64,000 nucleotides of DNA from Maratus speciosus. Lineage: Eukaryota > Arthropoda > Arachnida > Araneae > Salticidae. Numbering within the stretch: position 1 is the first letter of the stretch; the number at the start of each line of letters is the position of its first letter. The position numbers and the translations under genes were made by a program. The notes under the pieces are model-generated. The model did not search any database. It was given only the letters and a program-made list of their open reading frames with translations, and was not told where the DNA came from. The DNA is taken from the NCBI GenBank assembly GCA_963932465.1, contig OZ010792.1:18183701-18247700 (forward strand), in the 5' to 3' direction. Shown in pieces: positions 44,746 to 55,749 of this stretch.

Positions 44746-45941
44746 GGGCATAGCCGGATAAGCATTGGAAACATGCCTTTCAATCAAATTTCCTGATTTT
44801 TTTCCCCAGATGTGGCTGACAATATATCTGACAATATATTTTCCCTATTATCACCCTATAAATATTGATATTTAATGAGATAAAAATGTTTTTTCGCTTT
44901 TTTAAAAAACGGATTTTCTCAAAAACTACTGCACGGAATTTCATGCATTAACTGAGGATATATAAATACCGAAGATGCATAACTGGTATTTTTTGTATAA
45001 TTTTCTGTTTATAAAAACTGTGCGTAATAGCGCAATAAAAAAAAATTGAAATCATATCTTATGGTTATCCGAAAATTACCCTTTTCTTGTAAAAAATTCC
45101 CCATATGTGCCTTTATGTTCTATATAAATGCCGAAAGTTTGCGTTGGGTACTACATATAAATATTTACATAAATGCATATTAAAATTATTGAAATTCATT
45201 GAAATTCATTTTAAGGCGTTATTTGGGGCGGAGCTACTTAACTTCGACATCCGAAGAATTTTTGGAACAAAGTCAGCAGACAGTATGTCAACTGATGTAT
45301 TTTAGATTCCATTAAGCATATAAGCCATGTGTTTCAACATCATGTTCATTTTGATATCGATAGCGTTGAGAATGTTGCTCATGTGTTCATTAAAATTTAA
45401 AATACAGCAATTCTGTAACTATTTATTCCAAAAATTCTTCAGGTGTGGAAATTGTGTAGCTCCGCCCCAAATAACGCCTTAAATTGAATTTCAGTAATCT
45501 TAATATACATTTATGTAAATATTTATATGTAGACCCGATGCAAACTTTCGGAATTCATATAGAATATACGGCCACATATGGAGAATTTTTTACAAGAAAA
45601 TGGTAAATTTTGGATAACCATAAGATATGATTTTTATTTTTTTGAATTTTTATTTCGCTATTTCGCACAGTTTTTATAAACAGAAAATTATACAAAAAAT
45701 ACCAGTTATGCATCTTCGGTATCTATATATCCTCAGTTAATGGCATGAAATTCCGTGCAGCGGTTTTTGAGAAAATCCGCTTTTTTTAAAAAATCGAAAA
45801 AATATTTTTATCTCATTAAATATCAATATTTATATGGTGATAATAGAGGAAATATATTGTGAGATATGTAGCCACATCTGGGGAAAAAAATCAGGAAATT
45901 TGATTCAAAGGCACGTTTCCAATGCTTATCCGGCTATGCCC
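44746..45941. mobile_element. Foldback element (GGGCATAGCCGG family), uninterrupted copy
   Basis: 1,196 bp made mostly of two inverted arms of about 560 bp (to about 45330 and from about 45390). Ends GGGCATAGCCGGATAAGC and GCTTATCCGGCTATGCCC. Homologous to 25337-27518 without its 1-kb insertion. A short frame at 45105-45305 is an arm by-product. No clear target duplication. Confidence 0.85.
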
Positions 45942-46718
45942 TTAAGATAAGGAAATGTTTTTAGCTGTGTCGCGTGTAAAGAAATTGACATATTTATCAA
46001 ATGTGGTGAAAAATAAAAATTTAAAAGAAATAGATGACAAATCAATAAAGCTTCACACAAATTTCCAAGAAATATGGAATTCCACAGAATAACTTACTGA
46101 AAATTGTAAAGGGAGGGAATAAAACCTTTTCACTAAAAATGGAAACTTAAAAAGTGCATACTCTGAGAAATATTTTAAGGAATCAAACACCGAAATTTGT
46201 AAACGCTTTGTTCGCTTGGTAGATGAGAAACTTAAGCATTTTAATTGATGAAAATGTGCCCTAAGAAAATCAAACCTTTAAGCGTCTGAATTAAATATCA
46301 GTGCTACAGTCACGCCAAGACATCAGTTGGTAAGTTACACGAATTAATTTTATCTGTTGTAAAATTGTAACAAAGACGATAGGTTACATAAAATAAAAAA
46401 ATCGTGAAGAAATTTTGTTAAAAAATTTCATGGTAAGACTGGGTGTTTTTAAACATTGTGCAAAGAGATATTTGAGATTAGAATTAGGCTATATCAACCT
46501 AGATATTACTGGTATCGCTGATGCAGAACAATGCTATAAATTGCTTTGGTTTTTAAATAGTGATGGGCGTCAGTGTTGAATTCAGACATTTTTTCCCGGG
46601 AGGGAATTCTACTGCTTTGTGTGAGGACACTGTATCTATAGACCATTCATAAGCACAAAATATAAAACTTTTCAAGGGAACATTTTGATGCTCCGGTTGG
46701 GAATGAAATCCCCTCACC
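45942..46718. other. No recognised feature
   Basis: No frame or repeat that I can support. Confidence 0.45.
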
Positions 46719-46724
46719 CGACCA

Positions 46725-46958
46725 CATACTTGCCAACATTCAACTAAACTTCTGTAAAATGCGAGTTAAACTGACCCAGGTTATACGAGTTACTAACCAG
46801 AAAATTTATTTGATGTATCATTATACATTTAAAATAATGTTTCTCTATGAAATATATTTGAATTAATTTCTTTAGTAAATTTCTGGTTCGAGACGTGTTT
46901 AACCTGGGTCAATGTAGCTCCATTTTTACGGAAGTTTAAGGGAAAGTTGGTAAGTATG
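46725..46958. mobile_element. 234-bp CATA-terminus MITE (copy 3)
   Basis: Ends CATACTTGCCAACATT and AGTTGGTAAGTATG. Inner arms include ACTTCTGTAAAAT and ATTTTTACGGAAGT, GACCCAGGTT and AACCTGGGTC. CGACCA repeats at 46719-46724 and 46959-46964. Confidence 0.85.
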
Positions 46959-46984
46959 CGACCATCCCCTGAATTCAACATTAA

Positions 46985-47100
46985 TGGGAATAATGAGTTA
47001 TTTTCATATTCGAATGAATCATTCGGGCGTGTGCAAAAACATAGCTGCCAACCTTCATATTATTTTAATCAATCGAAACCAGAAATTTTGCAAAACAAAA
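46985..47100 (+). repeat. Dispersed repeat with AATGAATCATTCG motif, copy 2
   Basis: AATGAATCATTCGGGCG, GCAAAAACATAGCTGCCAAC and CCAGAAATTTTG match 21155-21235 in order. Confidence 0.5.
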
Positions 47101-47623
47101 TAAATTAAATAAAGAGCTTTACTTTTGTGTGCATTTTCAATTGTTTGTAATTTATTTGTATACCAAAAATAAATCGGTTAAGTGCTATTTTTACTTATGC
47201 ACAAAGGGTTCCGTCCGTCTTACATAAAACAAAGACTTGTACAAAGCTTAAACTTGGAATTGTGCCAACCGCGCTTCGAAAGGAAGTGACAACGATGCGT
47301 TTTTCTAAGGTTTTAAATTAATATTTCGACTAACAACTCACACATTTTTTCCCGAAAAACATTATCAACAATCATTGGACTATTCCTCGTCGATGGGTAC
47401 CCGAGCTCCCCCCCCCCCAACTCACCCTCTCTATATCCACAAAGTAAAGTTTGTGTCTAACGGTAAAAGGCGATTTTCTCAAAAACCATGTGACCTAAGA
47501 TAATCGCCATAGTTTTCCTGCAAGGATTAAATGAACTACTACCCCTAATTTTTTTGTAATTTTAGTTATAGTAGATTCGGAAATAGGGGGGGGGGGGGCA
47601 TATTTTTGCAGTACATTTTTGAC

Positions 47624-47884
47624 AATATCGTCGGTACCATGTCAAACTATCTAATGTGAAATCAGTAGGCATTTTTTTTTTAAATTCAGATTTCTTGACT
47701 GTCACCACTTTTTTGAAATAGTGAAATTCGCTGTATTTTACCTTATTTAATGACATATTAATTAAGGCAAAAACAAGGGGAATTTTACCATTTCAGAAAA
47801 GTGGTGCCAAGCGAGAAATCCGAATTTTAAAAAAAGTAGCCGAGTGTTTTCACATTGGATAGTTTGACACGGTATCGACGATAT
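47624..47884. mobile_element. MITE with long ends, ATATCGTCGGTACC
   Basis: Left ATATCGTCGGTACCATGTC pairs with right GACACGGTATCGACGATAT, extending through AAACTATCTAATGTGAAA. The interior is related to the 20079 family (GGTGCCAAGCGAGAAATCC). The BEL insertion begins 8 bp beyond its right end. Confidence 0.7.
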
Positions 47885-47892
47885 ATCTGAAA

Positions 47893-48671
47893 TAATAGAA
47901 CAATAGCGAAAAACGAAACTTAAAATTATACTAAGGCTACTGTTCTAAACATTTTATTTAAACTAAATAAAACTACCAGTTTTATATTGAGGGAAAATGG
48001 GCCAACTCTCTATTTTATATCACTTTAAATATCTCATCACTTCTTCCACTTGCACATAAAGAAAATTAATCAGACAATGAAAATAGTACTTACGTCTTAC
48101 GTGGGTAGCCGGCTCGTTCTTCAGGAGAAATAAACACGAACAGTCACAAATAAACTAGACAAATGTTCATATATTCGAACTATGTGTATTAAATATCGGT
48201 TAGTTTACACTACAACGGGGACTTACACACAAATCTTCGCCCCATGTATATTTTCACCTTCACATTTTTTACTGTCTACAATATTTCACAGCACAACAAA
48301 CTTACTCCGAACCGCCATCTTACTACTACATTCTGCGAGCTTGCAGAAAAAGAACACGTACATTTCTAAAACATGATTCCTAGGCTCGCCAGGCCATCTA
48401 CCGGCAAGAATCAAAATAATATCTTAAATAATACACAATTATTACATATCAAGCAATAATTTAACAGAATATTAATAATTATTAAATCTACACTGAAACA
48501 GAAATTAATAAACATTAATGATACAATTTGCACACATATACAAAAGATATAAAGAAAGATATAAGACAAACTCAAAATTAAAAGAACTGCAAACTGTAAA
48601 TATAGTCTAAATCAGTTTTGGTGCTGCCATCTTCAGGCAATAGTTATAAGGAAAACAGTCATTTCACAACA
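47893..48671 (-). repeat. BEL/Pao 3' LTR
   Basis: 779 bp. On the minus strand it starts TGTTGTGAAATGACTG and ends GTTCTATTA. It differs from the other LTR by an extra base near 48098, A/G near 48382 and C/G near 48453. Confidence 0.93.
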
Positions 48672-48684
48672 CTCCCACCTTTTG
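48672..48684 (-). promoter_or_regulatory. Polypurine tract
   Basis: Minus-strand CAAAAGGTGGGAG immediately precedes the 3' LTR, where plus-strand DNA synthesis would be primed. Confidence 0.8.
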
Positions 48685-48701
48685 ATTTGGTGAGAGTCAA
48701 A

Positions 48702-51700
48702 TCAAAAACTAATTGCTGTATCTTTAGTACAGGAGCACACTTCTAAAGGATAAAGCTTGCGCACAGGCCGCACTAATGTGCCATTTTTTGTCTTAACTTT
48801 AACTACTCTGATACGTCCGTCTCGACCCGTACACAGTTCTTGTACTCGAGCGATTGGCCAGTTGATGCGCTTGGTGTTTTCTGAACCGATAAGCACAATG
48901 TCACCTTCGTGGATATCACAGTCCTTTTGACCATGTTTTTGTGCCAATTGGCTAAGATATTCTTGGCGAAACCTCATCGGAAATTGTTCACGAAGTTCTT
49001 GACATCGACGTTGGCGAACGAACAGTTTGTTGTTATCGACGAAGTCTAAATCCACTACACCTGAGGTTCGAAGATCGCGTAAAAACATCGACGGAGTCAA
49101 TGGTGCAAGATCTTCCGTATCGTTTGAAACGTAAGTGAGTGGTCTACAGTTGATAACATCTTCGGCGTCACAAATAATTGTGAGCAGCTCCTCATAATTT
49201 ATTGATGCTTGCCCTAGCACTCTGACAAGCAGATTTTTCGTGGTGCGGATTAGTCGCTCCCACCATCCGCCCCACCATGCAGCAGTAGGCGGAATAAATT
49301 TCCATTTTATGGGATTTAAAAATTCATGAGAGACTACCTTCTCCCAGTCAATTTTCTTCAATGCCGTGGACGTTCCTACAAAATTGGTGCCGTTGTCCGT
49401 GTACACAACAGAAGGACGGCCTCTCCGGGCTATGAATCGACGAAGAGCTTGTATAAAGTATTCGGTGCTTATAGAAGTGACAAGTTCTAAATGTACACAT
49501 CGGTACACAGCACACGTAAAAAGAACTACCCACGCTTTTACTTTATTTTTGAGAATCAGGGGGCCACATAAATCGATTCCTGTTATTTCAAAACTAAAGG
49601 CATCACGAACCCTGTCCAATGGCAATTGGATGGGTGCAGTAGTTGGCGGCTTTACTGTAAATCTTTGACATGGTACGCATTTCTTTATTACTGATCTAAT
49701 AGTTCGTCTAGCGGCTATGATCCAAAACTCTTCACGTAATATGACCATAAGAGTCTGAATACCAGCATGAGAATTTTTCAAGTGATAATCTCGTATTAGA
49801 CAGTGGACAATATAATGTTTGGAAGGTAGTAAAACAGGATATCTAAAAGCGTAATGATCATCACGTTCAATAATTTTTGTCTTTACTCTAAGTAGGCCCC
49901 TCTGATCTCTCTCCGTCAGGAGACCATGAACTGAATCTCCAGTCTCTGAGAAACTCTCCGTCTGTACAAGTGAAAGAAGTGTGGTTTTAGCTTCTTGAAT
50001 TTCATAAGCAGATAGAAATGGTTCTTTATTAATGTTACGTTTTAAAGAATTACTGATAAACCTTTTTACCCAACTTAAAACCCTTATCATCTTTGAAAAT
50101 TTAGAGAATCTCTCATACCATTTAATTTCTTTAGGATCCTTTATAATATTTAAACTTAAATTTACGGTTACTCCTTTCTTGCGTTCAGAAAAAACTAAAG
50201 TCTCATCTGGCTCTATTTCTAGCTTTGGCCAGTTGTCGCTATGGTCTTTTAGCCAGTTAGGCCCATACCACCATTTACATTCCATAAACCGACGAGGAGA
50301 GCAGCCGCGAGAAGGCAAATCTGCCGGATTAAATTGGCTCGGAACGTAAGACCACTGATTTACTTCTGTGACAGCGCAAATTTCCTTCACCCGATTGCCC
50401 ACGAAAGTTCCCCAACTATCATTTCTTTTAATCCAGGATAACGCGGTGGTGGAATCGGTCCAAAAATATTTTGGGCAGTCCTGTAGAGAAAGAGCTTCTG
50501 TAGCATATTTAGAAAGACGCACCCCTAAAACACACGCCATAAGTTCGAGTCTCGGGATTGTAACCTTTTTTAATGGTGCGACTCTCGCTTTAGCCATAAC
50601 TAAACTTACGACTATTTCCCCTTTATGTTCACATCTCAAAAAAATAACAGTCGCATAGGCGTGTTGGCTTGCGTCACAAAAAACATGGAGTGACCAGGAA
50701 CTCCTATCTCCAAAACCTATGCGCCGCGGCAATTTCAAATCCGTGAGTATACCCAAATTATTATACCACTTTAAGAATTTAACTTTAATTTCTTCAGGTA
50801 AAGGGGTATCCCAATCTACTTTTATAGTCCAAATTTCCTGAAGCAAAAACTTTGCCGTCAACAAAACAGGTGTCAGGAAACCTAATGGGTCAAAAATAGT
50901 CTGCGTTAGGGACAAAATCTCTCTTTTTGACAAATTCTCTGAAATCGGTGAAGTCTTAATACTAATACGCAGGTTATCTTCGTTCCTGTCCCACATAATT
51001 CCTAAAACTGATACCGGATCCTCTAACACGGATTCTGTACCCAAAACATATGACATTGCACCGATATCTGTCCCTACTGAATTATAGGTCCACATGCGTA
51101 GCTCCCTCTTCGCTTCGGCGAGAACCTGAGTAGAATATTTTATAAAGTCTTCGAGTTCTTGCTGATTATCAACGGATGTTACGCAATTATCTATGTATAA
51201 AGATTTATCTAGTTTCTGAGCCAAAAACCTCTTTTCGGGTGGTACCTGTGACAAATGGTGTCTTATAACCGCTCCTAATAAAAATGGGCTGGAGGTAACC
51301 CCCAAAACTACCCTAGTATGGCGGAATACTTTTATAACATTTTCTCTCTCCCACCATAAAAATCTCAAAAAATCCCTATCTTCTTTTCTTAATTCTATTT
51401 GCGAAAATGCACGTCTAACATCGGAAGTTACCCCAATGCATTTTTCCCTAAATCTCAACAAAATCGCAGGAATTTCTTCAATTAAATTTGGTCCCTTAAA
51501 TAAACAGTCATTGAGAGAGGGAGCTCTAGCCACTTTGCATGACGCATCGAAAACAGGTCTTATCTTAGTTGTGGCACTATCTGGTTTAAACACTGGGTGG
51601 TGGGGAAGATAATGCCCTCTCCTATCTAGTTCTGCCTCTGGTACTACCTCAATTACACCCTCTTCCATCCATTCGTCAAAAACCCTATTGTATTCCTCAA

Positions 51701-53849
51701 ATTTAATCAAAGATTTAAGTTTTCGGGAAACACTGAAAAGCCTCTTTTCGGCCACATGACGATTTGATGGTAACGCTACATTGGTTCCCAACCATGGTAA
51801 ACCTACACAGTAACGACCCTCTTCGTTTCGAGAAAGAGAATCTAAGAATTGTTCCCGGGCCATTTCTTCTTCCGCAGCCTTAGTCAAATTTTGTGGCGTA
51901 TCTAATATTCCGATTGTTTCTAAATCCCAAAGATCGGAAATTTTCAAATCTCTGATAGCCAAATTCGTACACAAAGTTGTAGCCCCTTGCTCTTTAGGAG
52001 GAGAAAAATCATCCAATGCACCACAAACGGCCCAACCCAACTTTGTGCAAACTGCGGTCAATCCTCCTTTTAATTGCTTAACTAGACCCGTGAGAATTTT
52101 CCCATATATATCACTACCTATAAGCATCTCAATTTTAGGATGATCTGCACCCATATCAGATAACCAAATTTTATTACGTTTCAATTCCCTTAAAATTGGT
52201 CCTCTAGGTAAACGCGGAATGTCACCGCAGATTACGTCTTGGTCCAAAAAATCAAACTCTAAATCTGGATATTTCCTTTGATTTAGTGAGCATACCTTTA
52301 CCCGATATTTGTTATGCAACTTCGGAGCAGTTCTAGCACCCCCGAATAAAGTATGAGCTATGCTTTCTTTAGAAATAATTGGTAAACCCAACTCGACTGC
52401 CAAAGACTCTAAAATATATGACTTTTGCGAACCGCAATCAAGAAGTACTCTGACTTTTTTCACTTTATTCGCACCCGCGACTTTTACCTGCAAGGTCATT
52501 AATGCTACTTCCGCGGTGCAAGTTTGCCTGGCAGCGGTCATTTGTGCATGCTCTGTTACCGCCTTTTCTTTCGGTGGTTCCCCTTTTTTATGCATTTCAG
52601 GGCAAAGTGAAATCAAATGAGGTCTGCCACACGAATAGCAACGTACAAATTGCTTACAAAATTTGGCGACATGATTAGGTTCTAAACATTTTAGACAACA
52701 CCTCTTCTCTTTAACTTTAGCGACTTTTTCCTCTAAAGTTAATAAACGGGCTTCGTAACAATTTTTACTCTCATGGTTTTTATCACAAAAAATGCACGAA
52801 CGCTCTTTAATCGTTAGGAAATTTGATGCAGTAGGAATATTGTGTTTTTTGAATTTATCCCTTACCTCACCTCTTACTTTTTCATGATATATTTCCCTAC
52901 GATTGTTATTTTCAAAACCGCTGCGTGCTAGTTTTAATCGCTCTTCACCCTCAACTTCCGCTTTTAAGAATTTCATTAAATTATTGAGGCGAGAGAGATC
53001 TGTTCCCTCGGGTTGAATGAAAAATGGACTTCTCTGCCACGCCTTCAGGACATCCTCTGTTAGGCTAGACTCAACCATCGGATATAACCACGATGTGTTT
53101 TCACTCGATTTTAGGCCTAATGAATCTAGAGCCCTCAACTGGGCTTCAATTTTATCGTACAGCTTATCAAGGGGCAATTTATTTCTATTGTCAGCTTTTA
53201 CATTCGAAATAATTAATTTAATCAACTCCCTTACATAAACTTCGATCAATAAATCGGGCTTCCCAAAACGTTCTGTCAGCGCCGCAACTGCATTTTTATA
53301 ATTATCAGAAGTAATCGGGTAACTATCGATAAATTCCTTAGCGCGTGACCCTATTTTCATACTTTGTACTAAATAGGAAAATTTATCACTGTCATGCAAA
53401 TCTGGGTCTTCGTGAGTTTTTTGAAACTGGGACCAGAACGGCAGCCAATTAATTAATTCTCCGTCGAATTTCTTTAATTCTATTTTCGGAAGCTTATAAG
53501 ATTTCATCTTATTGCCCGTAACGCTGAACTCACCGTCTGGCCTCGCCTCTGTGATTATAAATTTTTCATTAAACTGACGAGTCAGCGTGATGAAATCATC
53601 CGAATAAGCTTCTCTGTTTTCTATTTCATTAGAAACAATTTGTCCCGCGGCCGTCCCATCAGCGGTTATCAAATCTAAAATTCTATTATCTAAATCATTT
53701 AATTCCGCTTGTATGTTTTGTAATTTTGCATATTTATCTTTAATTAAATTTACGTCACAATCATCCTTTACAAGTTCTGTTTTCAGAATATTTGCTGTGC
53801 GTGTGAAAGACGAGCGAACGCCGGTTCTTTTGAGTTTTAAAGCTTCCAT
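48702..53849 (-). CDS. BEL/Pao Gag-Pol polyprotein, 1,715 aa
   Basis: Single uninterrupted frame. I chose the Met at 53849 because the protein after it (MEALKLKRTG) looks like a family N-terminus; an in-frame Met 18 codons upstream adds only a hydrophobic AT-rich stretch. Residues from this start: DUF1759-type gag region about 115-290; three zinc knuckles at 352-364, 385-398 and 404-416; retropepsin-like DUF1758 with LLDCGS at about 469-474; reverse transcriptase about 640-940, whose palm motif is YIDN (885-888) rather than YxDD; RNase H with FCDAS (D1059), E1102, D1132 and D1177; integrase zinc-binding H1356, H1361, C1391, C1394; catalytic D1426, D1485 and E1531; C-terminal DUF5641-like domain about 1625-1705. 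Length and order fit BEL/Pao. Expression is expected from the LTR. No frameshift or premature stop is seen, so it may be active, subject to the YIDN question. Confidence 0.95.
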   Translation of the reverse strand: MEALKLKRTGVRSSFTRTANILKTELVKDDCDVNLIKDKYAKLQNIQAELNDLDNRILDLITADGTAAGQIVSNEIENREAYSDDFITLTRQFNEKFIITEARPDGEFSVTGNKMKSYKLPKIELKKFDGELINWLPFWSQFQKTHEDPDLHDSDKFSYLVQSMKIGSRAKEFIDSYPITSDNYKNAVAALTERFGKPDLLIEVYVRELIKLIISNVKADNRNKLPLDKLYDKIEAQLRALDSLGLKSSENTSWLYPMVESSLTEDVLKAWQRSPFFIQPEGTDLSRLNNLMKFLKAEVEGEERLKLARSGFENNNRREIYHEKVRGEVRDKFKKHNIPTASNFLTIKERSCIFCDKNHESKNCYEARLLTLEEKVAKVKEKRCCLKCLEPNHVAKFCKQFVRCYSCGRPHLISLCPEMHKKGEPPKEKAVTEHAQMTAARQTCTAEVALMTLQVKVAGANKVKKVRVLLDCGSQKSYILESLAVELGLPIISKESIAHTLFGGARTAPKLHNKYRVKVCSLNQRKYPDLEFDFLDQDVICGDIPRLPRGPILRELKRNKIWLSDMGADHPKIEMLIGSDIYGKILTGLVKQLKGGLTAVCTKLGWAVCGALDDFSPPKEQGATTLCTNLAIRDLKISDLWDLETIGILDTPQNLTKAAEEEMAREQFLDSLSRNEEGRYCVGLPWLGTNVALPSNRHVAEKRLFSVSRKLKSLIKFEEYNRVFDEWMEEGVIEVVPEAELDRRGHYLPHHPVFKPDSATTKIRPVFDASCKVARAPSLNDCLFKGPNLIEEIPAILLRFREKCIGVTSDVRRAFSQIELRKEDRDFLRFLWWERENVIKVFRHTRVVLGVTSSPFLLGAVIRHHLSQVPPEKRFLAQKLDKSLYIDNCVTSVDNQQELEDFIKYSTQVLAEAKRELRMWTYNSVGTDIGAMSYVLGTESVLEDPVSVLGIMWDRNEDNLRISIKTSPISENLSKREILSLTQTIFDPLGFLTPVLLTAKFLLQEIWTIKVDWDTPLPEEIKVKFLKWYNNLGILTDLKLPRRIGFGDRSSWSLHVFCDASQHAYATVIFLRCEHKGEIVVSLVMAKARVAPLKKVTIPRLELMACVLGVRLSKYATEALSLQDCPKYFWTDSTTALSWIKRNDSWGTFVGNRVKEICAVTEVNQWSYVPSQFNPADLPSRGCSPRRFMECKWWYGPNWLKDHSDNWPKLEIEPDETLVFSERKKGVTVNLSLNIIKDPKEIKWYERFSKFSKMIRVLSWVKRFISNSLKRNINKEPFLSAYEIQEAKTTLLSLVQTESFSETGDSVHGLLTERDQRGLLRVKTKIIERDDHYAFRYPVLLPSKHYIVHCLIRDYHLKNSHAGIQTLMVILREEFWIIAARRTIRSVIKKCVPCQRFTVKPPTTAPIQLPLDRVRDAFSFEITGIDLCGPLILKNKVKAWVVLFTCAVYRCVHLELVTSISTEYFIQALRRFIARRGRPSVVYTDNGTNFVGTSTALKKIDWEKVVSHEFLNPIKWKFIPPTAAWWGGWWERLIRTTKNLLVRVLGQASINYEELLTIICDAEDVINCRPLTYVSNDTEDLAPLTPSMFLRDLRTSGVVDLDFVDNNKLFVRQRRCQELREQFPMRFRQEYLSQLAQKHGQKDCDIHEGDIVLIGSENTKRINWPIARVQELCTGRDGRIRVVKVKTKNGTLVRPVRKLYPLEVCSCTKDTAISF

Positions 53850-53990
53850 AATAATAATACAAAAAATAATACTCTTCAAAAAATCTTTTATAAAAAATAT
53901 CACAAATAAACAAATAAATTCAATAAATAAAGTACCTTAAAAATACATAGAGAGCCTAAGAACACTTAAGAACAATAATAGAATAACCCA

Positions 53991-54010
53991 GTCCCTGTAA
54001 TCGGGCGCCA
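53991..54010 (-). promoter_or_regulatory. Primer-binding site
   Basis: Minus-strand TGGCGCCCGATTACAGGGAC lies 4 nt inside the 5' LTR. It resembles the 3' end of tRNA-Lys (TGGCGCCCGAACAGGGAC) but with TTA in place of A, two bases longer. Confidence 0.75.
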
Positions 54011-54014
54011 CTAA

Positions 54015-54792
54015 TAATAGAACAATAGCGAAAAACGAAACTTAAAATTATACTAAGGCTACTGTTCTAAACATTTTATTTAAACTAAATAAAACTACCA
54101 GTTTTATATTGAGGGAAAATGGGCCAACTCTCTATTTTATATCACTTTAAATATCTCATCACTTCTTCCACTTGCACATAAAGAAAATTAATCAGACAAT
54201 GAAAATAGTACTTACGTCTTCGTGGGTAGCCGGCTCGTTCTTCAGGAGAAATAAACACGAACAGTCACAAATAAACTAGACAAATGTTCATATATTCGAA
54301 CTATGTGTATTAAATATCGGTTAGTTTACACTACAACGGGGACTTACACACAAATCTTCGCCCCATGTATATTTTCACCTTCACATTTTTTACTGTCTAC
54401 AATATTTCACAGCACAACAAACTTACTCCGAACCGCCATCTTACTACTACATTCTGCGAGCTTGCAGAAAAAGAACACGTACATTTCTAAAACATGATTC
54501 CTGGGCTCGCCAGGCCATCTACCGGCAAGAATCAAAATAATATCTTAAATAATACACAATTATTACATATCAAGGAATAATTTAACAGAATATTAATAAT
54601 TATTAAATCTACACTGAAACAGAAATTAATAAACATTAATGATACAATTTGCACACATATACAAAAGATATAAAGAAAGATATAAGACAAACTCAAAATT
54701 AAAAGAACTGCAAACTGTAAATATAGTCTAAATCAGTTTTGGTGCTGCCATCTTCAGGCAATAGTTATAAGGAAAACAGTCATTTCACAACA
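54015..54792 (-). repeat. BEL/Pao 5' LTR
   Basis: 778 bp, nearly identical to the LTR at 47893-48671. As the upstream LTR it should hold the promoter. I could not assign a TATA box or initiator with confidence. Confidence 0.93.
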
Positions 54793-54796
54793 GAAA

Positions 54797-55598
54797 GCAA
54801 AATACCTAAAATAAAAACAATTATATTTTTGAGTCCGATGTTACGAGATCTTTCGAACGTTACCCCACACGATATGCAAAAATTTCCCTTTTCTTCAAGT
54901 AACTTAATTAGTCTGCTTGCATTTTTCTTAAAAATATTTGTGAATGGCTAATAATCTATAAATATGTAGACCAATAGCCTATATAATTCTTCCAAGTTTG
55001 AACTTTTCACGTTCCATAGTTTTCGATGAAACAGACATGTGTGACAGACGGAGAGACAGACACACGAGTGATCTTATAATGCTTCCATTTTTACTTTTTA
55101 AGCACGGAACCCTAAAAGGTATAGTTTTGGGGTCTTTTTCTCTCTTACCCCAGTGTTTGCTTGCTCTTCCTTAACCAGTTCGAGTGCATCGAAATTTTGC
55201 TTGCGAAATTCCAATCCTGCTTAATTTCTCTATGCATCCTTCTATTCGATCTTACAACTCCGATGGAAAATAAACATCGACTTTACGACCTATATACGAA
55301 TCTCCACTAATCTGCATTGGTTCATAATTTAAAACATTTTTTTAACAAAATTTCTAGTTGTAATTGATTAAAAAACATACAAAGGCTAGCAGCTATGCAT
55401 TTGCTCATGCCGAAAGAATTTTTCGACTATCAAAATAACTCATTAATGTCCATCATTACATTTAAAGTGTTCTTGTAAACTCTTTTTTGTGTGTGCATGG
55501 TAAACAAAAAATTATGTTATATTACATCGTATTATTACTAATAAGATTACTCACATTCAGAATAACTATTTGTGTTTTAGTGTATATTCTTTGTTTAT
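54797..55598. other. Unannotated stretch with a CGGAACCCTAAAA motif
   Basis: At 55030-55120, GACAGACGGAGAGACAGACA and, later, AGCACGGAACCCTAAAA resemble a motif pair seen at the ends of common arthropod repeats. GGTTCCGTCCGTCTTACAT at 47208 is a possible partner on the other strand. The reversed third copy of the AATGAATCATTCG repeat lies at about 55320-55450. No gene seen. Confidence 0.4.
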
Positions 55599-55749
55599 GC
55601 AGAGCTGCCAAGTCTTCGGCTTTTTGGATACAAGTAATTTAGTACAAAAAATAATGTTTTACGTAATCGGAGTGTTCTGCGTTTTAAAAAAAGGACATTT
55701 TCTCTAGGAAAATACTGGTAATGAAAAAGCCGGAGAATTGGTAACTCTG
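55599..55749. mobile_element. 151-bp hairpin MITE with GTTTAT duplication
   Basis: Left GCAGAGCTGCCAAGTCTTCGG and right CCGGAGAATTGGTAACTCTG extend through the GGCTTTTT/AAAAAGCC inner pair. GTTTAT at 55593-55598 and 55750-55755. The GAGCTGCCAA end resembles the CATAGCTGCCAAC elements. Confidence 0.78.

Larger units (their letters stand above)
47893..54792 (-). mobile_element. Complete BEL/Pao LTR retrotransposon, 6.9 kb
   Basis: A full-length copy on the minus strand. It has paired LTRs (779 and 778 bp) differing by one indel and two substitutions, a GAAA target duplication at 47889-47892 and 54793-54796, a primer-binding site, one continuous gag-pol frame and a polypurine tract. The domain order gag, zinc knuckles, protease, reverse transcriptase, RNase H, integrase is that of BEL/Pao. 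The near-identical LTRs imply a recent insertion. No envelope-like frame follows the integrase. Confidence 0.95.

Noticed and set aside
49348..53940. Frames antisense to or overlapping the BEL polyprotein
   Set aside because: Shadows of the real minus-strand frame.
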